Shown piece after piece: positions 1-9,099 of a DNA stretch of 64,000 nt (position 1 is its first letter; each line of letters starts with the position of its first letter). Both the position numbers and the translations under genes were made by a program. The stretch covers positions 131,501 through 195,500 of the forward strand of contig NZ_VFJB01000003.1 in assembly GCF_008362905.1 (NCBI RefSeq), in the 5' to 3' direction. This DNA is from Deferribacter autotrophicus. Its GTDB lineage: Bacteria > Chrysiogenota > Deferribacteres > Deferribacterales > Deferribacteraceae. The notes under the pieces are model-generated. The model worked only from the letters and a program-made list of their open reading frames with translations, was not told the DNA's origin and did no database searches.

Positions 1-1877
1 TGTGCCATAATGGTGATAAGAGCCGTCATACGTAGATACGTACTTTTACCTGCCATATTTGGACCTGTGATTATCAAAAGCCTATTTTTATCAGTATTTA
101 GAAAGATATCGTTTGGAACAAAAGGCTCATCTGTTCTTTGCTCTATCACCGGATGACGACCTTCTATAATCTTTAATTCGTCCGTTTCATCAACAACCGG
201 GCGCACATAATTGTATTTTACGGCTGAATGAGCAAGGGAAAGGAGCATGTCAAGGTTTGCAATTAAAGAAGCTTGATTTCTCAGTCTTGCCACATTTTGT
301 TCTACTGTTTCTCTGATTTTTAAAAATTGTTCGTACTCCAGTTCATTTAATCTTGTGTCTGCTTCCATAATTTTTATTTCAAGCTCCTTTAATTCGTCGG
401 TGATGAAACGCTCCGCATTTACAAGAGTCTGTTTTCTAATAAAATATGGAGGCACTTTTGAAAGGTGTGATTTGGAGACTTCTATGTAGTAGCCAAAAAC
501 CTTATTATATTTTACCTTAAGATTGGTTATACCTGTTTTTTCTCTTTCTTTTTGCTCAAGTTTTGCAAGTAAAATGGTGCTGTTCTCTTTGATTTCGCGA
601 AATTCATCTATGAGGTTGTTAAATCCTTTTTTTATTAATCCACCGCTTGTAATGAGAAAGGGGGGATCATCCACAATACTTTTATCTATAAGATTGAAAA
701 TATCCTCCAGAGTATCAAATTGCTCGCCAAAATCTTTTAGAACAGGATGATTTGAAGAGAGCAAAGCCTCTTTTAAGGCGGGTAAAATTTCTATGGAATT
801 TTTTATCCAGATGAGATCTCTAGCATTGGATCTTTTTGCCGTTAGTCTTGATGCAATGCGCTCAAGGTCATAAACTTTTGATAATAACTCCTGCAGTTTT
901 GACTTTAATTCTTGGTTGAATATAAATGCTTCTATTATATCCTGTCGCCATCTAATCAGTTGAAGATTTTTTGAGGGGCGTAATATGGATAATTTCAGTA
1001 AACGTTCCCCCATGGCTGTTTTGCAGAAGTTTAACAGCTCAAAAAGGGTATTTTTTACAGAGCCATCTCTTTGATTTTTTACAAGCTCAAGTGTATTTAC
1101 TGCTACAGAATCAAGATAAAGTTCATCTTCTACTGTGAGTAAAACAGGTGGTTTTATGGTTACATCAAGAAGAAGTTCATCAAAATATTTGATCGCAAAA
1201 TAGATGGGTATAGCAAATTTTATGTTATCTAATCCGAGGGATGTTAAACTTCCTACTTTGAAGTGATCGCATAAGGTAGATTCAACTGTTTTTTCAAATA
1301 CAGAATAGTTGACTTTTTGCGAGTTAATTTTTGAATTATTTAAAAGTTCGTTGCCTATAATCTCTTTTGGAGACCACTTTTCTATAAGATTTTCCAGGTT
1401 ATTACCGAAAGTTATAAACAGATCACCGGTAGATGTATCTACAAGGGCAACATAGTAGTTATCTTTATCCTTATAAAAGGATAAAAGAAAATTGTAGTCG
1501 GCACTTTTTATTGATTCTTCTTCTATGACAGTGGCAGGGGTTACTACTCTGATGACACCTCGTTTTACAATCCCTTTTGCTGTTGCGGGATCTTCAAGCT
1601 GCTCACAAATGGCTACCTTTTTCCCTGCACTAATCAGTTTGTCGAGATAACTTTGATATGAGTGATATGGGATACCGCACATGGGAATGGGATTTTCATC
1701 ATTTTTGTTTCTGGATGTGAGGGCAATTCCAAGGATTTTTGATGCCTCTATGGCATCATCCTCAAACATTTCATAAAAGTCCCCCATCCTGAAAAACAGT
1801 ATGCAATCTGGATACTGTTCCTTTATCTCGTAGTATTGTTTCATCATTGGGGTAAGTTTTACGTTTTTTTTACTCAT
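1..1877 (-). CDS. mutS: DNA mismatch repair ATPase MutS (3' part off the window)
   Basis: MutS binds mismatches and starts methyl-independent or strand-directed repair. About 625 residues are present and the frame stays open to the left edge, so the distal ATPase part is missing. The N-terminal mismatch-binding domain is recognisable, with the Phe-X-Glu mismatch-reading motif (F34-Y-E36 in GDFYEMF). The connector, lever and clamp regions follow, and the Walker A motif (GPNMAGKST) lies at about residue 605, near positions 30-66. The ATG at 1877 is the only in-frame start before a stop; an AAAGGAG ribosome site lies rather far upstream (about 18 nt). It stands alone, with a repeat-rich spacer behind its start. 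Confidence 0.95.
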   Translation of the reverse strand, partial: MSKKNVKLTPMMKQYYEIKEQYPDCILFFRMGDFYEMFEDDAIEASKILGIALTSRNKNDENPIPMCGIPYHSYQSYLDKLISAGKKVAICEQLEDPATAKGIVKRGVIRVVTPATVIEEESIKSADYNFLLSFYKDKDNYYVALVDTSTGDLFITFGNNLENLIEKWSPKEIIGNELLNNSKINSQKVNYSVFEKTVESTLCDHFKVGSLTSLGLDNIKFAIPIYFAIKYFDELLLDVTIKPPVLLTVEDELYLDSVAVNTLELVKNQRDGSVKNTLFELLNFCKTAMGERLLKLSILRPSKNLQLIRWRQDIIEAFIFNQELKSKLQELLSKVYDLERIASRLTAKRSNARDLIWIKNSIEILPALKEALLSSNHPVLKDFGEQFDTLEDIFNLIDKSIVDDPPFLITSGGLIKKGFNNLIDEFREIKENSTILLAKLEQKEREKTGITNLKVKYNKVFGYYIEVSKSHLSKVPPYFIRKQTLVNAERFITDELKELEIKIMEADTRLNELEYEQFLKIRETVEQNVARLRNQASLIANLDMLLSLAHSAVKYNYVRPVVDETDELKIIEGRHPVIEQRTDEPFVPNDIFLNTDKNRLLIITGPNMAGKSTYLRMTALITIMA

Positions 1878-2281
1878 TGTTGTTGCTATTTGTACACTCC
1901 TTTCTTTGTAAGATGGTTTAAATTAACTGGCTTTTTATGAAAAATTCCTTTCTAAACAATAAGTTGGGGGTTACACCCTTGATCTCCACAAAGCATATTC
2001 AATATTTGACCTTAACAATTTTTAAGTTAAAAAATTAAACTAAATATTTTTATTCATTTATAATTCAACAGTATATATTGTCAAATTAAAATCTGGTGGT
2101 GTTACTCCATTTTTTGATTTCAAAGCTTGTAACAACTTGTTGATTAATATAAAATATATATTTTCTAATAAAAGAAAATGTCTAAACACCTTTAACAATG
2201 CTTTTTGCAAAAAATGGGGTGACACCAGAAAATCTGACAACTTTGAAATCATTTAAATAATTAGCGCTTTTTAAGTACTAA
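1878..2281. other. AT-rich intergenic spacer between lapB end and mutS start
   Basis: This 404-base stretch has no convincing gene. It must hold the mutS promoter on the minus strand and the end of the lapB transcript. Most of it is AT-rich. It includes an inverted-end repeat element (2093-2228). A 64-codon minus-strand open frame at 2058-2252 lies almost wholly within that element and is not believed to be a gene. Confidence 0.6.
2093..2228. repeat. MITE-like inverted-end element, copy A
   Basis: The left end reads CTGGTGGTGTTACTCC then ATTTTTT. The right end reads AAAAAATGGGGTGACACCAG, its near inverse complement. An 8-bp direct repeat AAAATCTG sits at both borders (2088-2095 and 2229-2236), as a target duplication might. 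Related ends recur at 19790-20021 and 49499-49580. There is no coding capacity. That it is a mobile non-autonomous element is inference. Confidence 0.45.
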
Positions 2282-3325
2282 TTATTTAAAGTATAATGTT
2301 TGGATTGAATTACATCTAGGACATATATCATAATATTCATTGAAAGGTTCGTTGCATTTATTGCAAATGTAAAGATATTCTTCAAACAGATTTGTTAAAA
2401 CTTCATCATCTTTTAGTAGAATATACTGTTTAGCCACAATGACTTTCTTTTTTTCTTTCAAAAAATCTTTTAAAATGGAAATGGCTTTTTGAGTATCCCC
2501 TGTTTTACTAAAATATTCGGATAAGAATATATAGTAAATAGGGTTTTCATTTTTAGTCGAAACTTTACCAATACATTTCTTTACAAATTCCTCAAGTTTT
2601 TCTTTGTCAAAATAGATATTTGAAACAAGGTTGATGTCCTCTTTTTTGAGGAAAATATCATTATCGATAATCCAACTCAGTTGGTTAAACAGAAGTTTAT
2701 CATTCTTAATTTCTTTGTAAATCTTAAGAAGTTCGTAATTTGCAAGTCTAAAATTTGAAAAGTAGTTTACGGATTTTTTCAGTTGTTTGATTTTCCCTTT
2801 AGGATCAGAGATTTTCTCTGCAATTTTAAAATAGCAATAAGCAATTTCTCTACTCACATTCTTCTTGGAAAGTTTTGCATATTTCAAATAAAATTTTATG
2901 GCATTTTCATATTCCCCTTTTTCGAAAAGAAGGGTAGCCATCAATTTATATAAAACTGGAGATTTGTCGATTTTTAAAAGTGTATTTAGATAATAAATGG
3001 CTTTTTCAAATTGTCCTGAAAGTTTATAATCCAAGACCAGTTCGTGCAAAATTTGTTTTTTTAAATCTTCTTTTAAATCTTTTTCACCCACAGCACTTTC
3101 GTGGATATGAATAGCTTTTAAATACTCCCCTTTGTTTCTAAAAAGGGTTCCTAAAGCAACATACATTTCCACCATATGGGTGTTGTTTTTGACAACCTCT
3201 TTTAGCTCATCTAAGGCTTTGTCATACTCTTGATTGATCAGGTATCCAAAGCCTTTTAAGAAAGATTTTTTGCTTTTATCATCCACTTTATTCCTCAAAC
3301 TTTTTAAAAAATTTTTTAAAATCAT
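2282..3325 (-). CDS. lapB: LapB/YciM-like TPR protein with C-terminal zinc ribbon
   Basis: In E. coli LapB regulates lipopolysaccharide synthesis by steering LpxC to FtsH proteolysis and coupling assembly steps. This 347-residue protein has the same design: a series of TPR helices from about residue 20 to 300, then a C-terminal rubredoxin-like metal site made of two CxxC pairs (CNKC and CPRC, about residues 322-340). The gene directly follows lapA, the E. coli order. Unlike E. coli LapB, it has no N-terminal membrane helix. It begins with a basic amphipathic stretch, and a TAA lies two codons upstream of the ATG, so no longer start is possible. Membrane recruitment would have to depend on LapA or another partner. 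Confidence 0.75.
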   Translation of the reverse strand: MILKNFLKSLRNKVDDKSKKSFLKGFGYLINQEYDKALDELKEVVKNNTHMVEMYVALGTLFRNKGEYLKAIHIHESAVGEKDLKEDLKKQILHELVLDYKLSGQFEKAIYYLNTLLKIDKSPVLYKLMATLLFEKGEYENAIKFYLKYAKLSKKNVSREIAYCYFKIAEKISDPKGKIKQLKKSVNYFSNFRLANYELLKIYKEIKNDKLLFNQLSWIIDNDIFLKKEDINLVSNIYFDKEKLEEFVKKCIGKVSTKNENPIYYIFLSEYFSKTGDTQKAISILKDFLKEKKKVIVAKQYILLKDDEVLTNLFEEYLYICNKCNEPFNEYYDICPRCNSIQTLYFK

Positions 3326-3337
3326 TATTTAAAGAAG

Positions 3338-3640
3338 TTACTCCTCTTCTTTTTTGCTTAAAGGCAGGTTTTTTAATCTAACAATCTCTTTTTCCAATTC
3401 TTTGTTCACTTTTTTTAAAGAGTTAATCTCTTTTTTCAATTTTAGCTTTTCAGTAAATGCTATAAAAGCCGAAATGACTACGCCAAGAATAAAAGCGGCA
3501 AGTACTACGAAGAAAAATGGTAATTGAATGGGAGGTTTGTTAAAAAAATACTTTATATCCACTGATTGCATATTGAAAGCAGCAAAGAGAGCAATTAATG
3601 CAATAATAACAGTTTTTATAATCGTGCTAAGTGTTTTCAT
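3338..3640 (-). CDS. lapA: LapA family inner-membrane protein (DUF1049)
   Basis: This 100-residue protein has two membrane helices (about residues 5-24 and 40-65), followed by a charged coiled-coil tail rich in Lys and Glu. That is the LapA layout of the lipopolysaccharide assembly pair LapA-LapB. The MQSVDIKYFF loop between the helices is typical of the DUF1049 family. The start overlaps the end of the HIT gene by 4 bases and the stop is 12 bases from lapB, so the three are probably co-transcribed. Function in LPS assembly is by family; nothing else is visible. Confidence 0.75.
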   Translation of the reverse strand: MKTLSTIIKTVIIALIALFAAFNMQSVDIKYFFNKPPIQLPFFFVVLAAFILGVVISAFIAFTEKLKLKKEINSLKKVNKELEKEIVRLKNLPLSKKEEE

Positions 3641-4128
3641 ATATCCTCCAAATGTATTTCTTTATAAATTTTATCATATGTATCAAGGATGTGCTCGGAA
3701 ATAACCTTGGTACCTGCCAATGTGGGCATAAAGTTGGTATCACCTACCCATCTTGGAACAATGTGAAAATGTACATGAGCTTCAATACCGGCTCCTGCAG
3801 CTCTACCAATATTAAATCCTGTATTAAAACCGTCCGGACGCATACATTTTTTTATGGCTTTTATACTTTTTTGAACCAAATGCATCATATCAAGAAGCTC
3901 ATTATCATCTAGATCCTCAATGTTGCCAGTATGTTTGTAAGGAGCTACCATAAGGTGTCCATTGTTGTATGGAAACAGATTCATCATAACAAATGCATGT
4001 TTACCACGATATAAAATAAGATTATCTCTATCATTATTTTCCTTTGGTTTTGTGCAAAATATGCATCCTTCATCTTTGTGTGCACCTGATATATATTTCA
4101 TTCTCCAGGGCGCCCAAAGTTTATCCAT
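3637..4128 (-). CDS. HIT family nucleotide hydrolase / Ap4A phosphorylase-like
   Basis: This is a histidine-triad protein of 163 residues. The triad is H118-V-H120-F-H122 followed by IVPRW. An N-terminal CIFC (C22, C25) suggests the zinc-binding branch of the family. These enzymes cleave or transfer nucleoside monophosphates from substrates such as Ap4A or ADP-linked compounds; the actual substrate is unknown. The N-terminal LWAPWRMKYI is typical of the bacterial ATP adenylyltransferase-like group. It overlaps the upstream sirtuin gene by 8 bases and the downstream lapA by 4, indicating one transcription unit. Confidence 0.85.
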   Translation of the reverse strand: MDKLWAPWRMKYISGAHKDEGCIFCTKPKENNDRDNLILYRGKHAFVMMNLFPYNNGHLMVAPYKHTGNIEDLDDNELLDMMHLVQKSIKAIKKCMRPDGFNTGFNIGRAAGAGIEAHVHFHIVPRWVGDTNFMPTLAGTKVISEHILDTYDKIYKEIHLEDI

Positions 4129-4870
4129 CCATCACCTCTTCCAGTTCTTTTACAATTTTACTTAATGTATCATTAATCACAATATCTGCAAGAGAATCGT
4201 AAGGTGTTGGAGTTTTATTAAGAATTACAACAGTTGCACCGGCTTCTTTGGCATAACCAGGTAAGAGGGCTGCAGGCATTACCACAAGAGAAGAGCCCAT
4301 TACTATGAAAAGATCACAGTTTTTTGAATAAGTTATGGATTCTTCTAGTATATCTGCTGGTAATGATTCGCCGAAAAACACCACGTTAGGTTTGATAATG
4401 CCGCCACATTGTGGACATTTTGGTGCTGCCTTTAATTTTTTAGCAATTTCAAACATTCTTCTTGTGGAAAACTGTACATTACAACTTAAACATATCGATT
4501 TTGTCAAATCACCGTGAAGTTGAAGGACATTTTTAGAGCCTGCCTTTTGATGTAGTCCATCGATATTCTGAGTAATTACTGCCTTGACTTTTCCTTTTTT
4601 TTCTAGGTTTGCTATAAAATAATGGGCATCATTAGGGTTTGCTTTAAATATTATATCGAAGGTTTCCAGAGCAAAATCGTAAAATTTATCAGGATTGCGT
4701 TTAAATCCATCAATGGTAATAAAATCTAGATCAGAATATTTATTCCATAGACCTGTTTTAGGCGATCTAAAATCAGGAATACCACTCTCTGTACTGATTC
4801 CAGCACCGGTAAAAACAACTATATTTTTTGAATTTTTTATTTTTTCGGCGAGTTTATTTATTTCGTTCAT
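4121..4870 (-). CDS. cobB: NAD-dependent protein deacylase, sirtuin (CobB/Sir2)
   Basis: Sirtuins remove acyl groups from lysines using NAD+, releasing O-acyl-ADP-ribose and nicotinamide. The 249-residue protein has the NAD-binding GAGISTESGIPDFR motif at about residues 22-35, TQNIDGLH and the catalytic His in LHGD (about 118). It also has a structural zinc site with two CxxC pairs (CLSC and CPQC) and the GSSLVV strand. Length is normal for the bacterial class. It is the first gene of the minus-strand run that continues through the HIT protein into lapA and lapB. Confidence 0.92.
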   Translation of the reverse strand: MNEINKLAEKIKNSKNIVVFTGAGISTESGIPDFRSPKTGLWNKYSDLDFITIDGFKRNPDKFYDFALETFDIIFKANPNDAHYFIANLEKKGKVKAVITQNIDGLHQKAGSKNVLQLHGDLTKSICLSCNVQFSTRRMFEIAKKLKAAPKCPQCGGIIKPNVVFFGESLPADILEESITYSKNCDLFIVMGSSLVVMPAALLPGYAKEAGATVVILNKTPTPYDSLADIVINDTLSKIVKELEEVMDG

Positions 4871-4925
4871 TTTTGAAATATATCAAATCATTTGATTTTT
4901 ATCAACTTTAAGATTGAATTAATGA

Positions 4926-4954
4926 AGAAAAAGGGGGAAGAGCCCCCTTTTTTC
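4926..4954 (-). terminator. Rho-independent terminator of the transketolase gene
   Basis: Read on the minus strand, the stem GGGGG-CTCTT-CCCCC is followed by TTTTT. It begins right after the tkt stop codon. An A-run on the other side means it could also act weakly in the plus direction. Confidence 0.8.
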
Positions 4955-6853
4955 TTAAAGATAAGATTTAATATCAGCAGCAATAGCTTTTGGTGATAAA
5001 CCTATTAGACTGAATATATTGTCGGGTTTGCCAGAGTAGGAGTAATTTTTTATACCAAATTTTACGAGCTTTATCCCTAATCCATTTGTAGCAATGAAAT
5101 CAGCAATAATGGCACCAAGCCCACTGTTTACATTATGATCTTCATATGTAAACCATATTTTTGAATCTTTGAATTTTAGCAAGGTGTCTTTGTCAAGATG
5201 AAATGGACAGGATACATTAAGAAGAGCAAGATTTAGTCCTTCATTTTTCAAAATTTCCACAACTTCTAAACCTCTCTGAAGCATGGAGCCATAGCTGAGA
5301 AGAGGGATTTCACCATCTCTGATTATATCTATTTTACCGTACTCAAAAACGTAATCTTCTCCAAAAAAGGGCTTTCCATTTTCATCAGGTATGACAGCTG
5401 TTTTTGATCTACCCATAGAAATGAGAAAGTTTCCATATTTGCTTGCAGCGTATCTTACTGCCCTATCTGTTTGATTTGGATCTGCTGGAACTATTACTTT
5501 GAAACCATATAAATTTCTCATTACTCCGATATAGTCGATACATTGGTGAGTTTTACCATCTTCACCAACATCTATTCCTACGTGAGTTGTTACAACTTTT
5601 AAGTTGGTATCATTTATATCGTTCAATCTTTGTTGATTATATGTTTCGTCAATTCCAAATACACCAAAATCGGCGAAAAAGGATACTATACCGTTGACAC
5701 TAGCAGCACCTGCACAGGTGGCTGTGTGATGCTCCTGAATTCCAGATTCATAGAAATACTCTTTAAAGTCGGCAGCTACTTTGTCTGTTTTTACTGAGCC
5801 AGCAAGGTCACAGTCAAACACTAAAATAGGATTTGAATCACTTTTTAAACTGTTTAATTGCACAAGGTCGGTGATGGCAGCACCAAAGGCACTTCTGTTA
5901 TCAGTTTTTACTTTTACTCCGTATGTTTTAGGAATACCTGTATCTATATTTATTTCATATCTGAAGATTTCATGTTTTGTTTCATCAAAGGAAAAATTTG
6001 CACGCATTTTTTTATATTTTTCTAGGTCATTTTCAATGCCAAGTTCTTTTAAAGCTTCATCTAGTTGTTCTTCTGATAAAGCTTTTCCATGGTAAACCTC
6101 TTTATTTTCCATGAAAGAAACGCCTTTACCCATAATGGTATGTGCTAAAATGAGTACTGGTCTTTCAATCTTGTTTGCTTCAATTATTGCCCTGGAAATT
6201 TCCTCGAAATTGTGTCCATCAATTTCTAATACAGCCCAACCATCGGCAATGTATTCATCCTTAATATTTTGAGGCATTACATCAGCAATATTTCCACTTA
6301 TTTGGAGCCTATTATAATCCACAAAAGCAATCAGGTTGTTAAGCCTATACTTAATTGCAAATCTTCTTGCCTCCGAAATTTGTCCTTTTTGCTGTTCTCC
6401 ATCCCCCATAAAGCAGTAAACATTGTAGCTTTTACTGAAATATTTTGCTGCAAGAGCCATTCCGCAGGCTGCAGATAAACCCTGACCTAAATTACCTGTT
6501 GTCCATTCAACTCCTGGCACCATCCTTTCAATGTGTCCTTCAAAGATGCTACCAGCAAGTCTGAAATAAGCTATTGCTTCATCGATATCAAAAAAACCAT
6601 TTCTGCCAAGGACAGAATAAACTCCAGGCGAGGTGTGGCCATGAGAAACTATTATTCTATCCCTGTCAAGTGACTTATAATTATCAGGAGATATATTGGC
6701 CATTTTATATACTGTAAGATACATATCTATGGATGACAGAGAACCACCTGGATGACCACTGCCTGCAAGGGTGGTCATTTTAAGAATATCACCTCTGCAA
6801 AGAATTGATAATTTTTCAAGTTCTTTTAGTTCGTTGATACTTAATTTCTCCAT
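4955..6853 (-). CDS. tkt: Transketolase
   Basis: This thiamine-diphosphate enzyme moves two-carbon units between ketose and aldose phosphates in the pentose phosphate or Calvin-type pathways. It is 632 residues, a single chain holding the pyrophosphate and pyrimidine domains. The first domain shows SGHPGGSLS, GHTSPGVY and the diphosphate/Mg motif GDGEQQKGQ with VDYN about 28 residues on. The pyrimidine domain shows the catalytic Glu region ESGIQEHH near residue 380. It is monocistronic, with its own terminator. The sequence resembles the shorter split-type transketolases joined end to end rather than the E. coli TktA type, but this is only an impression. Confidence 0.9.
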   Translation of the reverse strand: MEKLSINELKELEKLSILCRGDILKMTTLAGSGHPGGSLSSIDMYLTVYKMANISPDNYKSLDRDRIIVSHGHTSPGVYSVLGRNGFFDIDEAIAYFRLAGSIFEGHIERMVPGVEWTTGNLGQGLSAACGMALAAKYFSKSYNVYCFMGDGEQQKGQISEARRFAIKYRLNNLIAFVDYNRLQISGNIADVMPQNIKDEYIADGWAVLEIDGHNFEEISRAIIEANKIERPVLILAHTIMGKGVSFMENKEVYHGKALSEEQLDEALKELGIENDLEKYKKMRANFSFDETKHEIFRYEINIDTGIPKTYGVKVKTDNRSAFGAAITDLVQLNSLKSDSNPILVFDCDLAGSVKTDKVAADFKEYFYESGIQEHHTATCAGAASVNGIVSFFADFGVFGIDETYNQQRLNDINDTNLKVVTTHVGIDVGEDGKTHQCIDYIGVMRNLYGFKVIVPADPNQTDRAVRYAASKYGNFLISMGRSKTAVIPDENGKPFFGEDYVFEYGKIDIIRDGEIPLLSYGSMLQRGLEVVEILKNEGLNLALLNVSCPFHLDKDTLLKFKDSKIWFTYEDHNVNSGLGAIIADFIATNGLGIKLVKFGIKNYSYSGKPDNIFSLIGLSPKAIAADIKSYL

Positions 6854-7267
6854 ATTTCACCCCAATTTAAAGTTAGCTGATGTATTAACAAAGTAACCCC
6901 CTATTGTCAACAAGGATTGTAGGGATGGAAGTTCAAGGTTCAACGTTCAAGGTTAAGGCTTAGGTTAATAATAAAGAGGTAAGGCTCACCCTATTGATTA
7001 CGTGTCACGCCTACACCTACACTTACACGCTTTCCCCATCACGTTTCACGTTTTACGATTACCGATTCAAGATTTAAGAAAATGTTAGAACGTGCGAACG
7101 TGTAAACGTGAAAACTTTGAACTTTCCCTACTTCCCTATCTCCCTATTTTCTCTTTTACATCTTCAACCCATACTACCCATATAACCCATACTACTCTTA
7201 CTACCCTTTATTTACATTGGGGCGATGCCAGTTTAAAACGACCATTGAAATATATTTTATGGGAAGG
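6854..7267. repeat. Intergenic patchwork of short degenerate repeats
   Basis: No gene is seen in these 414 bases. From about 6925 the sequence is built of recurring short words: TTCAAGGTTCAACGTTCAAGG, then TACACCTACACTTACACGC, CACGTTTCACGTTTTACG, GAACGTGCGAACGTGTAAACG, CCCTACTTCCCTATCTCCC, and ACCCATACTACCCATATAAC. Similar words recur at 13141-13220 and 19600-19770. Near the right end, TGGGGCGATGCCAGTTTAAAAC resembles the border of the inverted-end element at 19777-20034. The transketolase promoter must lie in the first 60 bases or so. Confidence 0.6.
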
Positions 7268-8974
7268 TTAACGTTGGTTGCTTTTTTGCTTATTCATTAG
7301 GAGATAGTTTTTTTGTTGTGCTTTCTTTTTTAGATTCTTTTCTACATAGATTTTTTTCCCTGTGAATGGGTCTTTTTCAGTATAATACATGACAGATGAC
7401 CATGTGAGAGGTAAAGGGGTAAAGATTTGAATCTGCTCTGGGATTGTTCTTATTGTGGATAAAAGTTTATTTTTAAGTTTCTTTGTATTTGCAAAAGAGC
7501 ATCCAGGATGAGCCACAATGATGTAGTATGTCAGAAATTGTTTTTTACCAAGCTCTCTGTTTTTAGCGTAAAATTTTTTTACAAATTCTCCAAGGATTTT
7601 GTTTGAAGGTTTACCCATAAGAGCTAAGACATCATTTTCAAGATGTTCTGGAGCAATTTTTAGCTGTCCGGAGATATGATATCTGATTAGCTCTTCGAGA
7701 TATTTGTCACCGAAAAGTTTATCCTTTAAAATTAGATCATACCTAAGTCCTGATTGAATAAAAACCCTTTTTACCCCATCAATTTCTCTTACTTTTCGCA
7801 TGAGGGTGATTAGTTTTTCGTGTGATATGGTCATTTTGTCGCAAACATCTGGAAATATGCATCTTTTATGTTTGCATTTTCCAAATTTTTGTTTCTTATC
7901 ACATTCGTATCCATACATATTTGCAGTGGGGCCACCAAGATCATTTATAATCCCTTTGAAATAAGGTGTTTTTTTCAAACGCTCCACTTCTTTTATGATG
8001 GATGGTATGCTACGACTTACCACGCGAGTGCCCTGATGAACGGCAATTGCACAAAAGTTGCACTCACCAAAACAACCTCTATTTATGGTGATAGAATTTT
8101 TAATAGTATGAATAGCTTTTACTTCACCTTGTTTTTTTAGATAAGGGTGAACATCATATTCAAAATCAAGCTCATAATAAGAATCAAGTTCCTTTTCATT
8201 GGGTAGCCATTGTGGTGGATTGTGAATTAAAAGTCTGCTGTCATATTGCTGGATTAAACCATTTGCATTGACAGGATCCTGATTCTCATAAAATATTTTC
8301 ATCATCTCAATAAAGTGGTTTTTATTAGTGGTTACTTGTTCAAAGGAAGGTAATTTTGTAAAGTCATGGATAGTTTCTTTAGATATGTAACAGATTCCTC
8401 TTACATCTTTATAATCATCGTTTTTAGCAAATCGTTTTGCAAGCTCTAATATGGTCTTTTCTCCCATTCCGTATACTAGGATATCTGCCTTAGAATCAAA
8501 AAGTATGGAGCGTCTGATACTATCATCCCAGTAATCGTAGTGAGCTATTCTTCTTAGACTTGCTTCAATACCACCTATGACGATGGGCTTTTTTGTTTTA
8601 TCATACTGTTTAATAAGGTTTACATATCTAATGGTGGCTCTGTCAGGCCTTCTATTGTTTTTACCGCCAGGTGTGAAGTCATCCGACTTTCTTCTTTTTT
8701 TCAGAGGAGTGTAGTTTGCCACCATTGAATCAATACTTCCAGCAGTAACTCCCCAGAAAAGCCTTGGTGTACCAAGCCTTAAGATATCATGAGATGATTT
8801 TAAATCTGGTTGGGAGATAATTCCCACTTTGAATCCATTTTTAACAAGCAACTTTCCCAAGAGTGCCACACCAATATAAGGTGAATCAATATATGCATCA
8901 CCTGTGACAAATATGATATCAAGATTTTTCCAGCCAAGCTTTTTCAGCTCTTCTTTTGTAATAGGTAAAAACAT
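7268..8974 (-). CDS. YgiQ family radical SAM protein
   Basis: This belongs to the UPF0313/YgiQ group of radical S-adenosylmethionine enzymes, whose reaction is not established. An N-terminal cobalamin-binding-like domain (residues about 10-180) precedes the radical SAM core, where CFGECNFC supplies the CxxxCxxC iron-sulfur ligands. A second Cys-rich segment (CKHKRCIFPDVC) follows, as usual for the family. I start it at MFLPITKEE, the conserved family N-terminus. The frame opens earlier, at 9013, with a 13-residue hydrophobic stretch that looks like read-in from the AT-rich promoter area. Neither start has a good ribosome site. Confidence 0.88.
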   Translation of the reverse strand: MFLPITKEELKKLGWKNLDIIFVTGDAYIDSPYIGVALLGKLLVKNGFKVGIISQPDLKSSHDILRLGTPRLFWGVTAGSIDSMVANYTPLKKRRKSDDFTPGGKNNRRPDRATIRYVNLIKQYDKTKKPIVIGGIEASLRRIAHYDYWDDSIRRSILFDSKADILVYGMGEKTILELAKRFAKNDDYKDVRGICYISKETIHDFTKLPSFEQVTTNKNHFIEMMKIFYENQDPVNANGLIQQYDSRLLIHNPPQWLPNEKELDSYYELDFEYDVHPYLKKQGEVKAIHTIKNSITINRGCFGECNFCAIAVHQGTRVVSRSIPSIIKEVERLKKTPYFKGIINDLGGPTANMYGYECDKKQKFGKCKHKRCIFPDVCDKMTISHEKLITLMRKVREIDGVKRVFIQSGLRYDLILKDKLFGDKYLEELIRYHISGQLKIAPEHLENDVLALMGKPSNKILGEFVKKFYAKNRELGKKQFLTYYIIVAHPGCSFANTKKLKNKLLSTIRTIPEQIQIFTPLPLTWSSVMYYTEKDPFTGKKIYVEKNLKKKAQQKNYLLMNKQKSNQR

Positions 8975-9014
8975 GGATGCTAAGATAATAAAACTGATGA
9001 AAAAATAAATCATA

Positions 9015-9058
9015 TTTTACAAAATTTTTACAAAAAGTTGCAATTTTTCTAACAAAGA
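9015..9058 (+). promoter_or_regulatory. Putative PHO box upstream of pstS
   Basis: TTTTACAAAAT at 9015 is followed exactly 11 bases later by TTTTACAAAAA at 9026. Weaker matches lie in the same 11-base phase, the clearest being TCTAACA at 9048. Tandem 11-bp half sites are the layout bound by PhoB dimers. The same word in the same phase precedes pstC and phoU. PhoB binding is inference. Confidence 0.65.
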
Positions 9059-9099
9059 TTGTTTAATTAACGCTCAGGGAAAAAATTAGGGGGTAAATT

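Noticed and set aside
2058-2252. 64-codon minus-strand open frame
   Set aside because: It lies almost wholly within the inverted-end repeat copy A, has no ribosome site and no recognisable protein features.
6925-7215. CRISPR-like or tandem repeat array
   Set aside because: Words recur but with no constant repeat length and no regular spacers; no cas gene is near.
8975-9013. 13-residue N-terminal extension of the YgiQ protein
   Set aside because: The family begins at MFLP; the extension is hydrophobic AT-rich read-in with no ribosome site.
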